NCBI GenBank assembly: GCA_947503925.1
Contig: CANNFQ010000004.1
Location: 186,001 to 250,000, forward strand
Length of the DNA: 64,000 nt
Source of the DNA: an uncultured Paracoccaceae bacterium
GTDB lineage: Bacteria > Pseudomonadota > Alphaproteobacteria > Rhodobacterales > Rhodobacteraceae
Direction of reading: 5' to 3'
Part shown: in pieces, positions 9,701 to 17,590 of the stretch
Numbering within the stretch: position 1 is the stretch's first letter
How the letters are laid out: the number at the start of each line of letters is the position of its first letter
Translations under genes and position numbers: made by a program
Notes under the pieces: generated by a model
Database searches by the model: none
What the model was told of the DNA's origin: nothing
The model's input: only the letters and a program-made list of their open reading frames with translations

Positions 9701-9952
9701 TCAGGGCGACAGATCGAAAGGCAGCACAGCACCTTTCTTTTTCAGTTTCTTGGCATAGGCAGATCGCCAGCCACCGAACTTTCCCATTTGGGCCTGTTGC
9801 GCGATCAGCATTTCGATGAACCCTTCGCGATGGCTGTTCTTTTTCAACTGTTTGAAAAGCGACTTCTGCGCCTTGGTCATCGAACAACCGATGCAATGTC
9901 CTTGGCGTTTGTATTTACAAACATCAATACAAGGGCTGGGGATCTTGGGCAT
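9701..9952 (-). CDS. DUF1289 domain-containing protein
   Basis: MPKIPSPCIDVCKYKRQGHCIGCSMTKAQKSLF Cys pattern. Confidence 0.85.
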   Translation of the reverse strand: MPKIPSPCIDVCKYKRQGHCIGCSMTKAQKSLFKQLKKNSHREGFIEMLIAQQAQMGKFGGWRSAYAKKLKKKGAVLPFDLSP

Positions 9953-10014
9953 CAGGTCTCCATGGAAAAGGCAGCCCCGTGGGGCCGCCTTTTATATCTA
10001 GGATTTGCAGTGGG

Positions 10015-11277
10015 TTATTGAAAGACGGCCTCTGGATCATCCAAACTGTCGGATCCTTCAAAGGCGATTTGATCAACGCCAAGAGCCGTAACAACGCGTT
10101 CAATGGATTTGGTCTGGTCAACCAGCCCGTTGACGCCACCCATGACCAACGCTTCACCGGCCTCATTGCCACGCTCCAGCATCTGATCATAGCTGAACCC
10201 GGCTTCGGCGGCGGTCTTGATCCGCCCCAAGGCCATCATTGTGGTCGACAGCTTGATCTGCATTTCCGCGTCCAGTGCGGGGCTCGCCTCTACAACTATG
10301 TCCGACAGGGAGGGGCCGGAAACCAGGCTGCCATCAACCCGGACATATTCACCCACATAGACGTTCTGGACACCCAGACCATCATAGTAATGGCTGTTAT
10401 GGGTGTTGTCGGAAAAGCAATCATGCTCTTCCTCGGGATCATTCAGCATCAGACCAAGGCGCATGCGCTCTCCGGCCTGTTCGCCATATGAAAGCGACCC
10501 CATACCGGTCAGGATGGCGGCGATCCCGGCGTCAGCATCTGACATCAGCTCGGCACGGGCGGCACCACCGTCAACCCATTGGGCGGCCATCCATTCCAGA
10601 TCAGACACCAGCAGATCGGTGGCGGCGATCAGATATTCCGCCCGACGGTCACAATTGCCACCGGTACATGCATCGCCAGATGCAAAATCGGTCCATGGAC
10701 GATTGCCAGCACCATCGCCATGACCGTTCAGATCCTGACCCCACAGCAGAAATTCAATCGCGTGATAACCGGTGGCGACATTCGATTCGATGCCATCAGC
10801 CTCGTGCAGCGTTTCGGCCAACAGGGTTGGGGTGATTGATGCGGCGTCGATGTCCGCGCCTGACAGCTTAAAGCTGGGGTTGGCCACGACATTCAACGCA
10901 GCAAAGGCATTCTCATCCGTGGCACCGCCATAGGATGGATCAACATAGTCAATCAAACCTTCATCCAGTGGCCAGGCATTCACCTTGCCTTCCCAATCAT
11001 CGACGATGGCATTGCCGAAACGGTACACTTCGGTCTGCTGATACGGCACGCGGGCAGCCAGCCATGCCTCTTTCGCAGCTTGCAGGTTTTCCGCCGACGG
11101 GGCGGCGACAAGGGCATTCACCGCCGCTTGCAATGTCTGGGCCGTCGTCAGGCTATCGGCATATTTCGCCGCTGCGATATTGGCATAATTGTCCAGAACA
11201 TCTGTCTTTTCCAATGCAAAGCTGGGCGTCGCAAGTGCCAGGCAGAGTGCTGTTGACGCAAGAAATTTCAGTTTCAT
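10015..11277 (-). CDS. Imelysin family protein (IrpA-like), secreted
   Basis: Signal peptide MKLKFLASTALCLALATPSFA; GYHAIEFLLWGQDLNG imelysin motif. Confidence 0.9.
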   Translation of the reverse strand: MKLKFLASTALCLALATPSFALEKTDVLDNYANIAAAKYADSLTTAQTLQAAVNALVAAPSAENLQAAKEAWLAARVPYQQTEVYRFGNAIVDDWEGKVNAWPLDEGLIDYVDPSYGGATDENAFAALNVVANPSFKLSGADIDAASITPTLLAETLHEADGIESNVATGYHAIEFLLWGQDLNGHGDGAGNRPWTDFASGDACTGGNCDRRAEYLIAATDLLVSDLEWMAAQWVDGGAARAELMSDADAGIAAILTGMGSLSYGEQAGERMRLGLMLNDPEEEHDCFSDNTHNSHYYDGLGVQNVYVGEYVRVDGSLVSGPSLSDIVVEASPALDAEMQIKLSTTMMALGRIKTAAEAGFSYDQMLERGNEAGEALVMGGVNGLVDQTKSIERVVTALGVDQIAFEGSDSLDDPEAVFQ

Positions 11278-11292
11278 AAGGTTTGGTTCCTG

Positions 11293-11772
11293 TTAGTGAA
11301 GTGTCGTATGGTTGGGGTGTTGCAATGCCACCTCGCGCGGTGCGGCAAGGTTCATCTGTTTCAAGGCCAGGCCAAAATCGGTGGCCAATGACGCGATGAT
11401 CGGGGCGACATCAGCACGGACCAGCAATGTGGCGATCAGCATAGCGTCGTCGCGTTCACCATCTGCGGCGGTGGCAATGAAATTGGCGAAACAGGCCTCA
11501 TCGGCACCGATGCATTTGCACTGGACCGCATGGCGCATCAGGGGGCGGCGACCATGGCGGGCGCATAACCCGCAAAGGTCTTCGAATGTCTCAAGCGCCT
11601 TGCGGCCGCGTTGCGATCCCAGCGCATTGGCCAGATCATTCCAGACATCAACCTGCGTCTCCGGGCCGTTGCACCACATGCGTAGATATATGACGGACGC
11701 GGCGGCAACACTGTCCAGATCGGTCAGCATAGCCACCGGTGCGCCGCCGCGTTTTTGCCGGGTATCGTTCAT
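11293..11772 (-). CDS. Conserved hypothetical protein, apparently paralogous to 8631..9068
   Basis: 159 aa; directly upstream of imelysin in the same direction. Confidence 0.65.
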   Translation of the reverse strand: MNDTRQKRGGAPVAMLTDLDSVAAASVIYLRMWCNGPETQVDVWNDLANALGSQRGRKALETFEDLCGLCARHGRRPLMRHAVQCKCIGADEACFANFIATAADGERDDAMLIATLLVRADVAPIIASLATDFGLALKQMNLAAPREVALQHPNHTTLH

Positions 11773-11936
11773 TTTGTCAGGATCAGTTTGCCAGCGCGGG
11801 TGATGCGCAACACGTAGGTCTGATCGCCCAGAATGATATGGGCCTGATCGCCATTGCCGGTCAGGTCCCGCGCGTCGTAGGCGGGCAGTTTCGGGACGGC
11901 GGACTTGACATGTTCAGGCATCATCTGAACTACCAT
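11769..11936 (-). CDS. hemP: Hemin uptake protein HemP family
   Basis: C-terminal YDARDLTGNGDQAHIILGDQTYVLRITRAGKLILTK; start taken as ATG at 11936 (11924 or 11921 also possible). Confidence 0.82.
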   Translation of the reverse strand: MVVQMMPEHVKSAVPKLPAYDARDLTGNGDQAHIILGDQTYVLRITRAGKLILTK

Positions 11937-12100
11937 TTGCCTTCTCCCTGTCTGATACCGCAGCGGTCCAGCACCCACTCCAACTGCAAACCAGCTCGCC
12001 CCTGATCGCTTTGCAGCGCGGCGAGTATCTCGGATTTGCTTGGGACGACGGGTGCATGATCGTTCTGAGTAGTCTTGGATTCTTTTGAAGGCTGTCGCAT
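11930..12100 (-). CDS. Small ORF (56 aa) whose stop overlaps the hemP start; not in the supplied track
   Basis: Manual translation MRQPSKESKTTQNDHAPVVPSKSEILAALQSDQGRAGLQLEWVLDRCGIRQGEGKW*; ATGGTAG overlap. Confidence 0.45.
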   Translation of the reverse strand: MRQPSKESKTTQNDHAPVVPSKSEILAALQSDQGRAGLQLEWVLDRCGIRQGEGKW

Positions 12101-12175
12101 CGGGAAGTCCTTTCAATCTGGCGATGTTCGGGCTTCCCCATCGGTTTCGAGGGGTGGCTAGAGGCTTTCCCTATA

Positions 12176-12271
12176 CCTGAGTGAAATAATAAACTATGTC
12201 AATCCGACAATTTTTATCAGGAACCTAGACAAGCCGAAAAAAGACGTTAGAAGGTTTTCCTGAGTGAAATA
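12176..12271. promoter_or_regulatory. Intergenic region with two exact copies of CCTGAGTGAAATA (12176..12188 and 12259..12271), candidate iron-responsive operator region
   Basis: Exact 13-nt direct repeat between divergent hemP-side genes and futA. Confidence 0.5.
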
Positions 12272-12292
12272 CTCGAAATAAGGGATTGGACT

Positions 12293-13318
12293 ATGCTGAA
12301 CACCACAAAAACCCGGATGATCCTGGCTGCGACCATTGCTGCCGTAGCGACGGGTGCCATCGCAGAGGGCGAACTGAACCTCTATTCTTCACGCCATTAC
12401 GATACGGATGAACGGCTTTACTCCGACTTCACCGACATGACGGGAATCACCATCAACCGGATCGAAGGAAAAGCTGATGAGCTGATCGCGCGGATGCAAG
12501 CCGAAGGTGCAAATTCGCCCGCCGATATCCTTCTGACGGTCGATACATCCCGGCTGGAACGGGCCAAGGACGCCGGCGTTCTGCAATCAATCGACAGCGA
12601 CATTCTGGAATCCCGCGTGCCAAGCGCCCTGCAGGATACCGATAACCAATGGTTCGGCTTTAGTCAGCGCGCCCGGATCATCTTTTACGACAAAACCGAT
12701 GTGACGAACCCACCCTTGGATTATGTATCACTCGCCGATCCGGCCTATCAGGGGCAGGTCTGCCACCGGTCGTCATCCAACGTCTATTCCCAGACATTGC
12801 TGTCAGCCGTAATCGAAAACCACGGTGTTGACGCGGCGAAAGGTTGGGCGCAGGGCGTTGTCGATAACTTCGCACGCGCACCTCAGGGCGGTGACACCGA
12901 TCAGCTGCGCGGCTTGGTCTCTGGCGAATGCGATATCTCAATCTCCAACACCTATTACTTCGCTCGTGCGCTGCGCAAGGATGTCGACGGTCTGGACAAG
13001 GGCGCGATGGAAAACATCGGTTGGATCTTCCCCGCACAGAACGCGGAGGGTGCGCATATGAACCTGTCCGGGGGCGGCGTTGCAGCCAATGCGCCGAACA
13101 AGGGAAACGCTATCAAATTTCTGGAATACCTCGCCTCTGATCAGGCGCAACAATATTTCAGTGCAGGTAATGACGAATACCCAGCGGTTCCCGGCGTTGG
13201 TCTGTCACCTTCTGTTGCCGCATTGGGCCTTTTCCGCCCCGACGCGGTGGACCTGAGCAAAGTGGCCAAGAACGTGCCGACCGCACAGGCCATCTTTAAC
13301 GAGGTAGGTTGGGAATAA
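12293..13318 (+). CDS. Fe3+ ABC transporter substrate-binding protein (FutA/FbpA family)
   Basis: Signal peptide; EGELNLYSSRHYDTDERLYSDFTDMTGITINRIEGKADELIARM; Tyr-rich C-terminal region ISISNTYYFARAL. Confidence 0.92.
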   Translation: MLNTTKTRMILAATIAAVATGAIAEGELNLYSSRHYDTDERLYSDFTDMTGITINRIEGKADELIARMQAEGANSPADILLTVDTSRLERAKDAGVLQSIDSDILESRVPSALQDTDNQWFGFSQRARIIFYDKTDVTNPPLDYVSLADPAYQGQVCHRSSSNVYSQTLLSAVIENHGVDAAKGWAQGVVDNFARAPQGGDTDQLRGLVSGECDISISNTYYFARALRKDVDGLDKGAMENIGWIFPAQNAEGAHMNLSGGGVAANAPNKGNAIKFLEYLASDQAQQYFSAGNDEYPAVPGVGLSPSVAALGLFRPDAVDLSKVAKNVPTAQAIFNEVGWE

Positions 13319-13423
13319 CCGCCCCCAAACGGCTCTCAAACTATCTCGATGAAAAGGGGCAGACCTTGTGATTCTGCCCCTTTTCTATGACCACGTCACG
13401 ATTGAAACGCTACGTTCGTCCCG

Positions 13424-14614
13424 CTAACCCCGGCGCAGCCCTGCAACGACACCACGAATTTCGGCAAGCCCCTTCAGGCGCCCCACAGCTGGATATCCGG
13501 GATGCAAGTCAGCCGCGATATCCGACAGGATTTCCTGTCCATGGTCCGGGCGCATCGGGATCTGGTCATCTTGTCGACCTTCGCGCTTGCGTCTGGCCTC
13601 TTCACCTAGAATCACATCAATCACCCCGACCATATCCACCTGTCCGCCAAGATGTTCATCCTCGAAAAAGGAACAGGGGTTGGTTTCGGCATCACGCCTG
13701 ATGTTGCGCAGATGTAGGAAATGTATCTTCGGCGCAAAGCGGCGCGCGATGGCCACGCAATCATTATGCGGGCTGGCACCCAATGACCCGGTGCAAAGCG
13801 TCATACCAACGCTTTGACAATCCACCGTATCCAATAGGAAATTGTAGTCGTCTTCCGATGACATGACGCGTGGCAGCCCCAGCAACGAAAACGGTGGATC
13901 GTCAGGGTGACAACACAAGCGCAGGCCATGCTCTTTTGCCGTGGGCAGGATTTCGGAAAGAAAATCGACATGGTTCTGCCGCAGCTGATCGCGGTCGATA
14001 TCGGCATAGCTGGCAAGCGCGTCGCGCAACTCCGCCAATGTCCACGACTCCATAGCCCCCGGCAACCCCGCGATGATAGCGCTCATCAATGCTGATTTGT
14101 CTGCATCGGCCATCATGGAAAAATGACGTTTTGCATGCTCCAGCGTTACCTTGTCATAATCCTCAGTCGCCCCGCCACGGTTGAGGATAAAACAATCAAA
14201 GACGGCAAATAGCGTCAGGTCGAACCGCATGGCCCGCCCGCCATTGGGCAGCGACCAGCGTAAGTCGGTGCGTGTCCAGTCCAGAACCGGCATGAAGTTA
14301 TAACAAACCGTTGGGATGCCCGCCGCAGCCAATGCAACCAGCGATGCCTTATAGGCTTCGATATGCGCGTGATAACCCCGTCCTTTGGTTTTGATCACCT
14401 CGGAAACCGGCAGGCTTTCTGTTACCGCCCATGTCAAGGCCCCCCCCGATTTGACATTGATGTCGTCCTGTCGGGTCCGGATTTCTTCGATCGTCCAGGC
14501 ATCGCCCGGCGGGATATGGTGCAAAGCTGTCACAATACCACTGGCGCCGGCCTGCTGCGCGCTCGACAGGCTCACGCGGTCATCCGGTCCAAACCATCGC
14601 CAAACCTGTCTCAA
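13424..14614 (-). CDS. uxuA: Mannonate dehydratase
   Basis: LRQVWRWFGPDDRVSLSSAQQAGASGIVTALHHIPPG aligns with the UxuA N-terminus; probable TTG start at 14614 gives 396 aa. Confidence 0.92.
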   Translation of the reverse strand: MRQVWRWFGPDDRVSLSSAQQAGASGIVTALHHIPPGDAWTIEEIRTRQDDINVKSGGALTWAVTESLPVSEVIKTKGRGYHAHIEAYKASLVALAAAGIPTVCYNFMPVLDWTRTDLRWSLPNGGRAMRFDLTLFAVFDCFILNRGGATEDYDKVTLEHAKRHFSMMADADKSALMSAIIAGLPGAMESWTLAELRDALASYADIDRDQLRQNHVDFLSEILPTAKEHGLRLCCHPDDPPFSLLGLPRVMSSEDDYNFLLDTVDCQSVGMTLCTGSLGASPHNDCVAIARRFAPKIHFLHLRNIRRDAETNPCSFFEDEHLGGQVDMVGVIDVILGEEARRKREGRQDDQIPMRPDHGQEILSDIAADLHPGYPAVGRLKGLAEIRGVVAGLRRG

Positions 14615-14649
14615 AACAGCCGTTTCCCAATATTGACATAAGGTTACGA

Positions 14650-14668
14650 ACTGGTATGCCAGTATACT
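14650..14668. promoter_or_regulatory. Palindrome ACTGG-TATG-CCAGT plus adjacent AGTATACT, candidate GntR-type hexuronate operator
   Basis: Located in the divergent uxuA/uxaC intergenic region. Confidence 0.5.
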
Positions 14669-14744
14669 ACGGCTGTCAATTGGATGACCGGGTACACAAA
14701 AACCGTGGCGCCAGTGATGCACGAAAATCGAATTGGAGCTTCCA

Positions 14745-16148
14745 ATGGCGCTTGATCCGGATCGGTTATTTCCCATTGAACCCAGCGCCAGACAACTTGC
14801 CCGGGAACTGTTCACCACGGTCTGCGATCTTGCGATCATCAGCCCGCATGGGCACACCGACCCGCGCTGGTTTGCCGAAAACGGGCATTTCCCCGACCCA
14901 GCCCAGCTATTCGTCACCCCCGATCACTATGTTTTTCGGATGCTGCATTCACAGGGCATCCCGCTGGAAAATCTCGGTGTCCCGCGTGTTGATGGCGGTC
15001 CCACAGAACAGGACGGGCGCAAGATTTGGCAGATTTTTGCGGAAAACTACCACCTCTTTCGGGCAACTCCGTCCAGGATGTGGATTGACCACAGCTTCGC
15101 GCATGTTTTCGGGCTAGATGGCGATTTGTGCTCCGACACAGCTGATATCTTCTACGACCACATCGCCGCATGCCTTGAACAGGATGAGTTTCGGCCACGT
15201 CAGCTTTTTGACCGGATGGGGATCGAGGTACTCAGCACGACAGAAAGCGCGATCGACCCGCTGAACTGGCACCAGATCGCGCAACAATCGGATTGGAACG
15301 GGCGTGTCATCACTGCCTATCGTCCCGACAACGTGATCGATCCGGACTATGAAGGGTTTGCCGAGAATGTGGCCACTTTTGGCGAGTTGACAGACGAGGA
15401 CACAACAACATGGCAAGGATATCTGGCTGCGCATCGCAAACGGCGGGCGTTTTTCAAGACATGCGGGGCCACATCATCCGATCATGGCCACCCCACCGCG
15501 CGCACTGAATGCCTGCAACAGGATCAGGCGGCGGGACTTCTGGCGAAAGCCTTGAAAGGCACCTGTTCGGCAGAGGAGGCTGACGCCTTCCGGGGGCATA
15601 TGCTTAACGAAATGGCGCGGATGAGCCTAGATGACGGGCTGGTCCTGCAAATCCATCCGGGATCGCTGCGCAATCACGCCGGCGTCATGATGGCGCGCTT
15701 TGGTCGCGATATCGGGTTTGATATCCCGACGCGGACGGATTTCGTGCGTGCCCTGCGTCCCTTGCTGGATGCGGTGGGAACCGACCCGCGGCTGACCATC
15801 ATCGTCTTTGCATTGGATGAAACAACATTGTCGCGGGAACTTGCACCGTTGGCGGGGGTTTACCCGGCCTTGAAGCTCGGCCCGCCATGGTGGTTCTTCG
15901 ACAGCCCGCACGGGATGATGCGCTTCCGTGAACTGACAACCGAAACCGCCGGGTTTTACAACACAGTCGGCTTTAATGATGACACGCGCGCCTTCTGTTC
16001 GATCCCAGCAAGGCATGACATGGCGCGGCGGGTCGATTGTGCCTATCTGGCCAAGCTGGTTCGCTCGGGCCGGTTGCAGGAAAATGACGCGTTCGAGCTA
16101 GCTCATGATCTGGCCTACGGTCTTGCCAAGAAAGCCTACCGGCTGTGA
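14745..16148 (+). CDS. uxaC: Glucuronate isomerase
   Basis: LARELFTTVCDLAIISPHGHTDPRWFAEN; ORF opens at 14733, MALDPDRLFP at 14745 preferred. Confidence 0.93.
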   Translation: MALDPDRLFPIEPSARQLARELFTTVCDLAIISPHGHTDPRWFAENGHFPDPAQLFVTPDHYVFRMLHSQGIPLENLGVPRVDGGPTEQDGRKIWQIFAENYHLFRATPSRMWIDHSFAHVFGLDGDLCSDTADIFYDHIAACLEQDEFRPRQLFDRMGIEVLSTTESAIDPLNWHQIAQQSDWNGRVITAYRPDNVIDPDYEGFAENVATFGELTDEDTTTWQGYLAAHRKRRAFFKTCGATSSDHGHPTARTECLQQDQAAGLLAKALKGTCSAEEADAFRGHMLNEMARMSLDDGLVLQIHPGSLRNHAGVMMARFGRDIGFDIPTRTDFVRALRPLLDAVGTDPRLTIIVFALDETTLSRELAPLAGVYPALKLGPPWWFFDSPHGMMRFRELTTETAGFYNTVGFNDDTRAFCSIPARHDMARRVDCAYLAKLVRSGRLQENDAFELAHDLAYGLAKKAYRL

Positions 16149-17590
16149 CCGCCAATCCGCCCTTGTTGTCACGTCAACATGCCGCTCCCGATCTTGGGAT
16201 CGTGCATATCGGTCTGGGTGCGTTCTTCCGATCCTTCGGGGTCATTATGATCGAAGAGGCGATGACCCATGCTGGCGGCGATTGGGGGATCACTGGCGTT
16301 AGCCTACGCTCGCCCGATATCCGTGATCGCCTGGCACCGCAGGGTAACGTCTACACAGCCGTGGAACGCGGTCCCGACGGGGCGAGCCCCCGGATCATTG
16401 GCGCGCTTCGCGACGTGATCTTCGCCCCCGAGAACCCCGGCGCGTTGCTCAAGCAGCTGGCGGAGCCGCGCGTCAGGATCGTGTCACTCACCGTGACCGA
16501 GAAAGGTTATTGCCATGTGCCCAGCACCGGGGCACTGAACATGGGCCATCCCGATATTCAGCACGATATCGATCATCCGCAGCCACGCAGCGCCATCGGC
16601 TATCTTGTCCGGGCGCTAGATGCGCGCAGGCGGGCAGGCCACAGACCGTTCACTGTTCTCAGCTGCGACAACCTGCCAGATAACGGGCGTATCACGGAAA
16701 ATGCGGTAATCGGCCTGGCCGAGGCGATCAACCCCGAACTGGCCCGCTGGCTCATCAGCGAAGGGCGCTTTCCCGCAACAATGGTCGACCGGATCGTTCC
16801 GGCCACCACCGCCGCAGATATCGACCAGCTGGCTGTGCAAACCGGCTACAGGGATCATGCCGCAGTATTTCACGAACCTTTCCGCCAATGGGTGATCGAG
16901 GATCGATTTGTCGACAACGCCCGCCCGGATTTCACCCATGTGGCGGGCGTGCAACTGGTAACGGAAGTGGCCCCGTTTGAGCTGATGAAAGTCCGGATGC
17001 TCAACGGCACACATTCCGCGCTGGCCTATCTGGGCTATTTGGCGGGTCACACAACCATTGCTGAAACGGTGTATGATCCCGTGTTCCGGCACTACCTGCA
17101 ACAGCTGTGGGACCATGAAATCATCCCGACCTTGTCGCCACCCGAAGGCGTCGATCTGCATCACTACGCCAATACCTTGCTGGATCGCTACGCCAACGCC
17201 GCCATCCGGCACAAGACCGCTCAGATCGCCATGGATGGCAGTCAGAAACTGCCGCAGCGGCTGCTGGGAACGATTGCCGATAACATCAGGGCAGGGCGGG
17301 TTTGCGACGGCCTGATGCTCGCTGTGGCCGCTTGGATGCGCTATGTCGGGGGCATTGATGAGGCGGGTCAACCCATAGACGTCAGCGACCCGCTTGCGGC
17401 GCATCTGCGCAATCTGTCAGACAGCAGCGATACGGCACGGGGCAAGGTCAATGCGCTTCTTTCCGTCGAACAGGTTTTCGGGGGTGACCCGGACGAACGG
17501 ATGACAAAAGGCATCGGACAGGCCTATGAAACACTCGTCCAAATGGGCGCATGGCGAAGCTGCAAAAACCTGCCGGAAAATACAACCTAG
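16145..17590 (+). CDS. uxuB: Mannitol dehydrogenase family protein, probable fructuronate reductase
   Basis: LGIVHIGLGAFFRSFG; KVRMLNGTHSALAYLGYLAGH motif; 4-nt overlap with uxaC. Confidence 0.9.
   Translation: MTANPPLLSRQHAAPDLGIVHIGLGAFFRSFGVIMIEEAMTHAGGDWGITGVSLRSPDIRDRLAPQGNVYTAVERGPDGASPRIIGALRDVIFAPENPGALLKQLAEPRVRIVSLTVTEKGYCHVPSTGALNMGHPDIQHDIDHPQPRSAIGYLVRALDARRRAGHRPFTVLSCDNLPDNGRITENAVIGLAEAINPELARWLISEGRFPATMVDRIVPATTAADIDQLAVQTGYRDHAAVFHEPFRQWVIEDRFVDNARPDFTHVAGVQLVTEVAPFELMKVRMLNGTHSALAYLGYLAGHTTIAETVYDPVFRHYLQQLWDHEIIPTLSPPEGVDLHHYANTLLDRYANAAIRHKTAQIAMDGSQKLPQRLLGTIADNIRAGRVCDGLMLAVAAWMRYVGGIDEAGQPIDVSDPLAAHLRNLSDSSDTARGKVNALLSVEQVFGGDPDERMTKGIGQAYETLVQMGAWRSCKNLPENTT

Noticed and set aside
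12247-12261. TTAGAA half-site upstream of futA as a second Irr box
   Set aside because: Right arm (TTTTCC) does not match TTCTAA; only a half-site.
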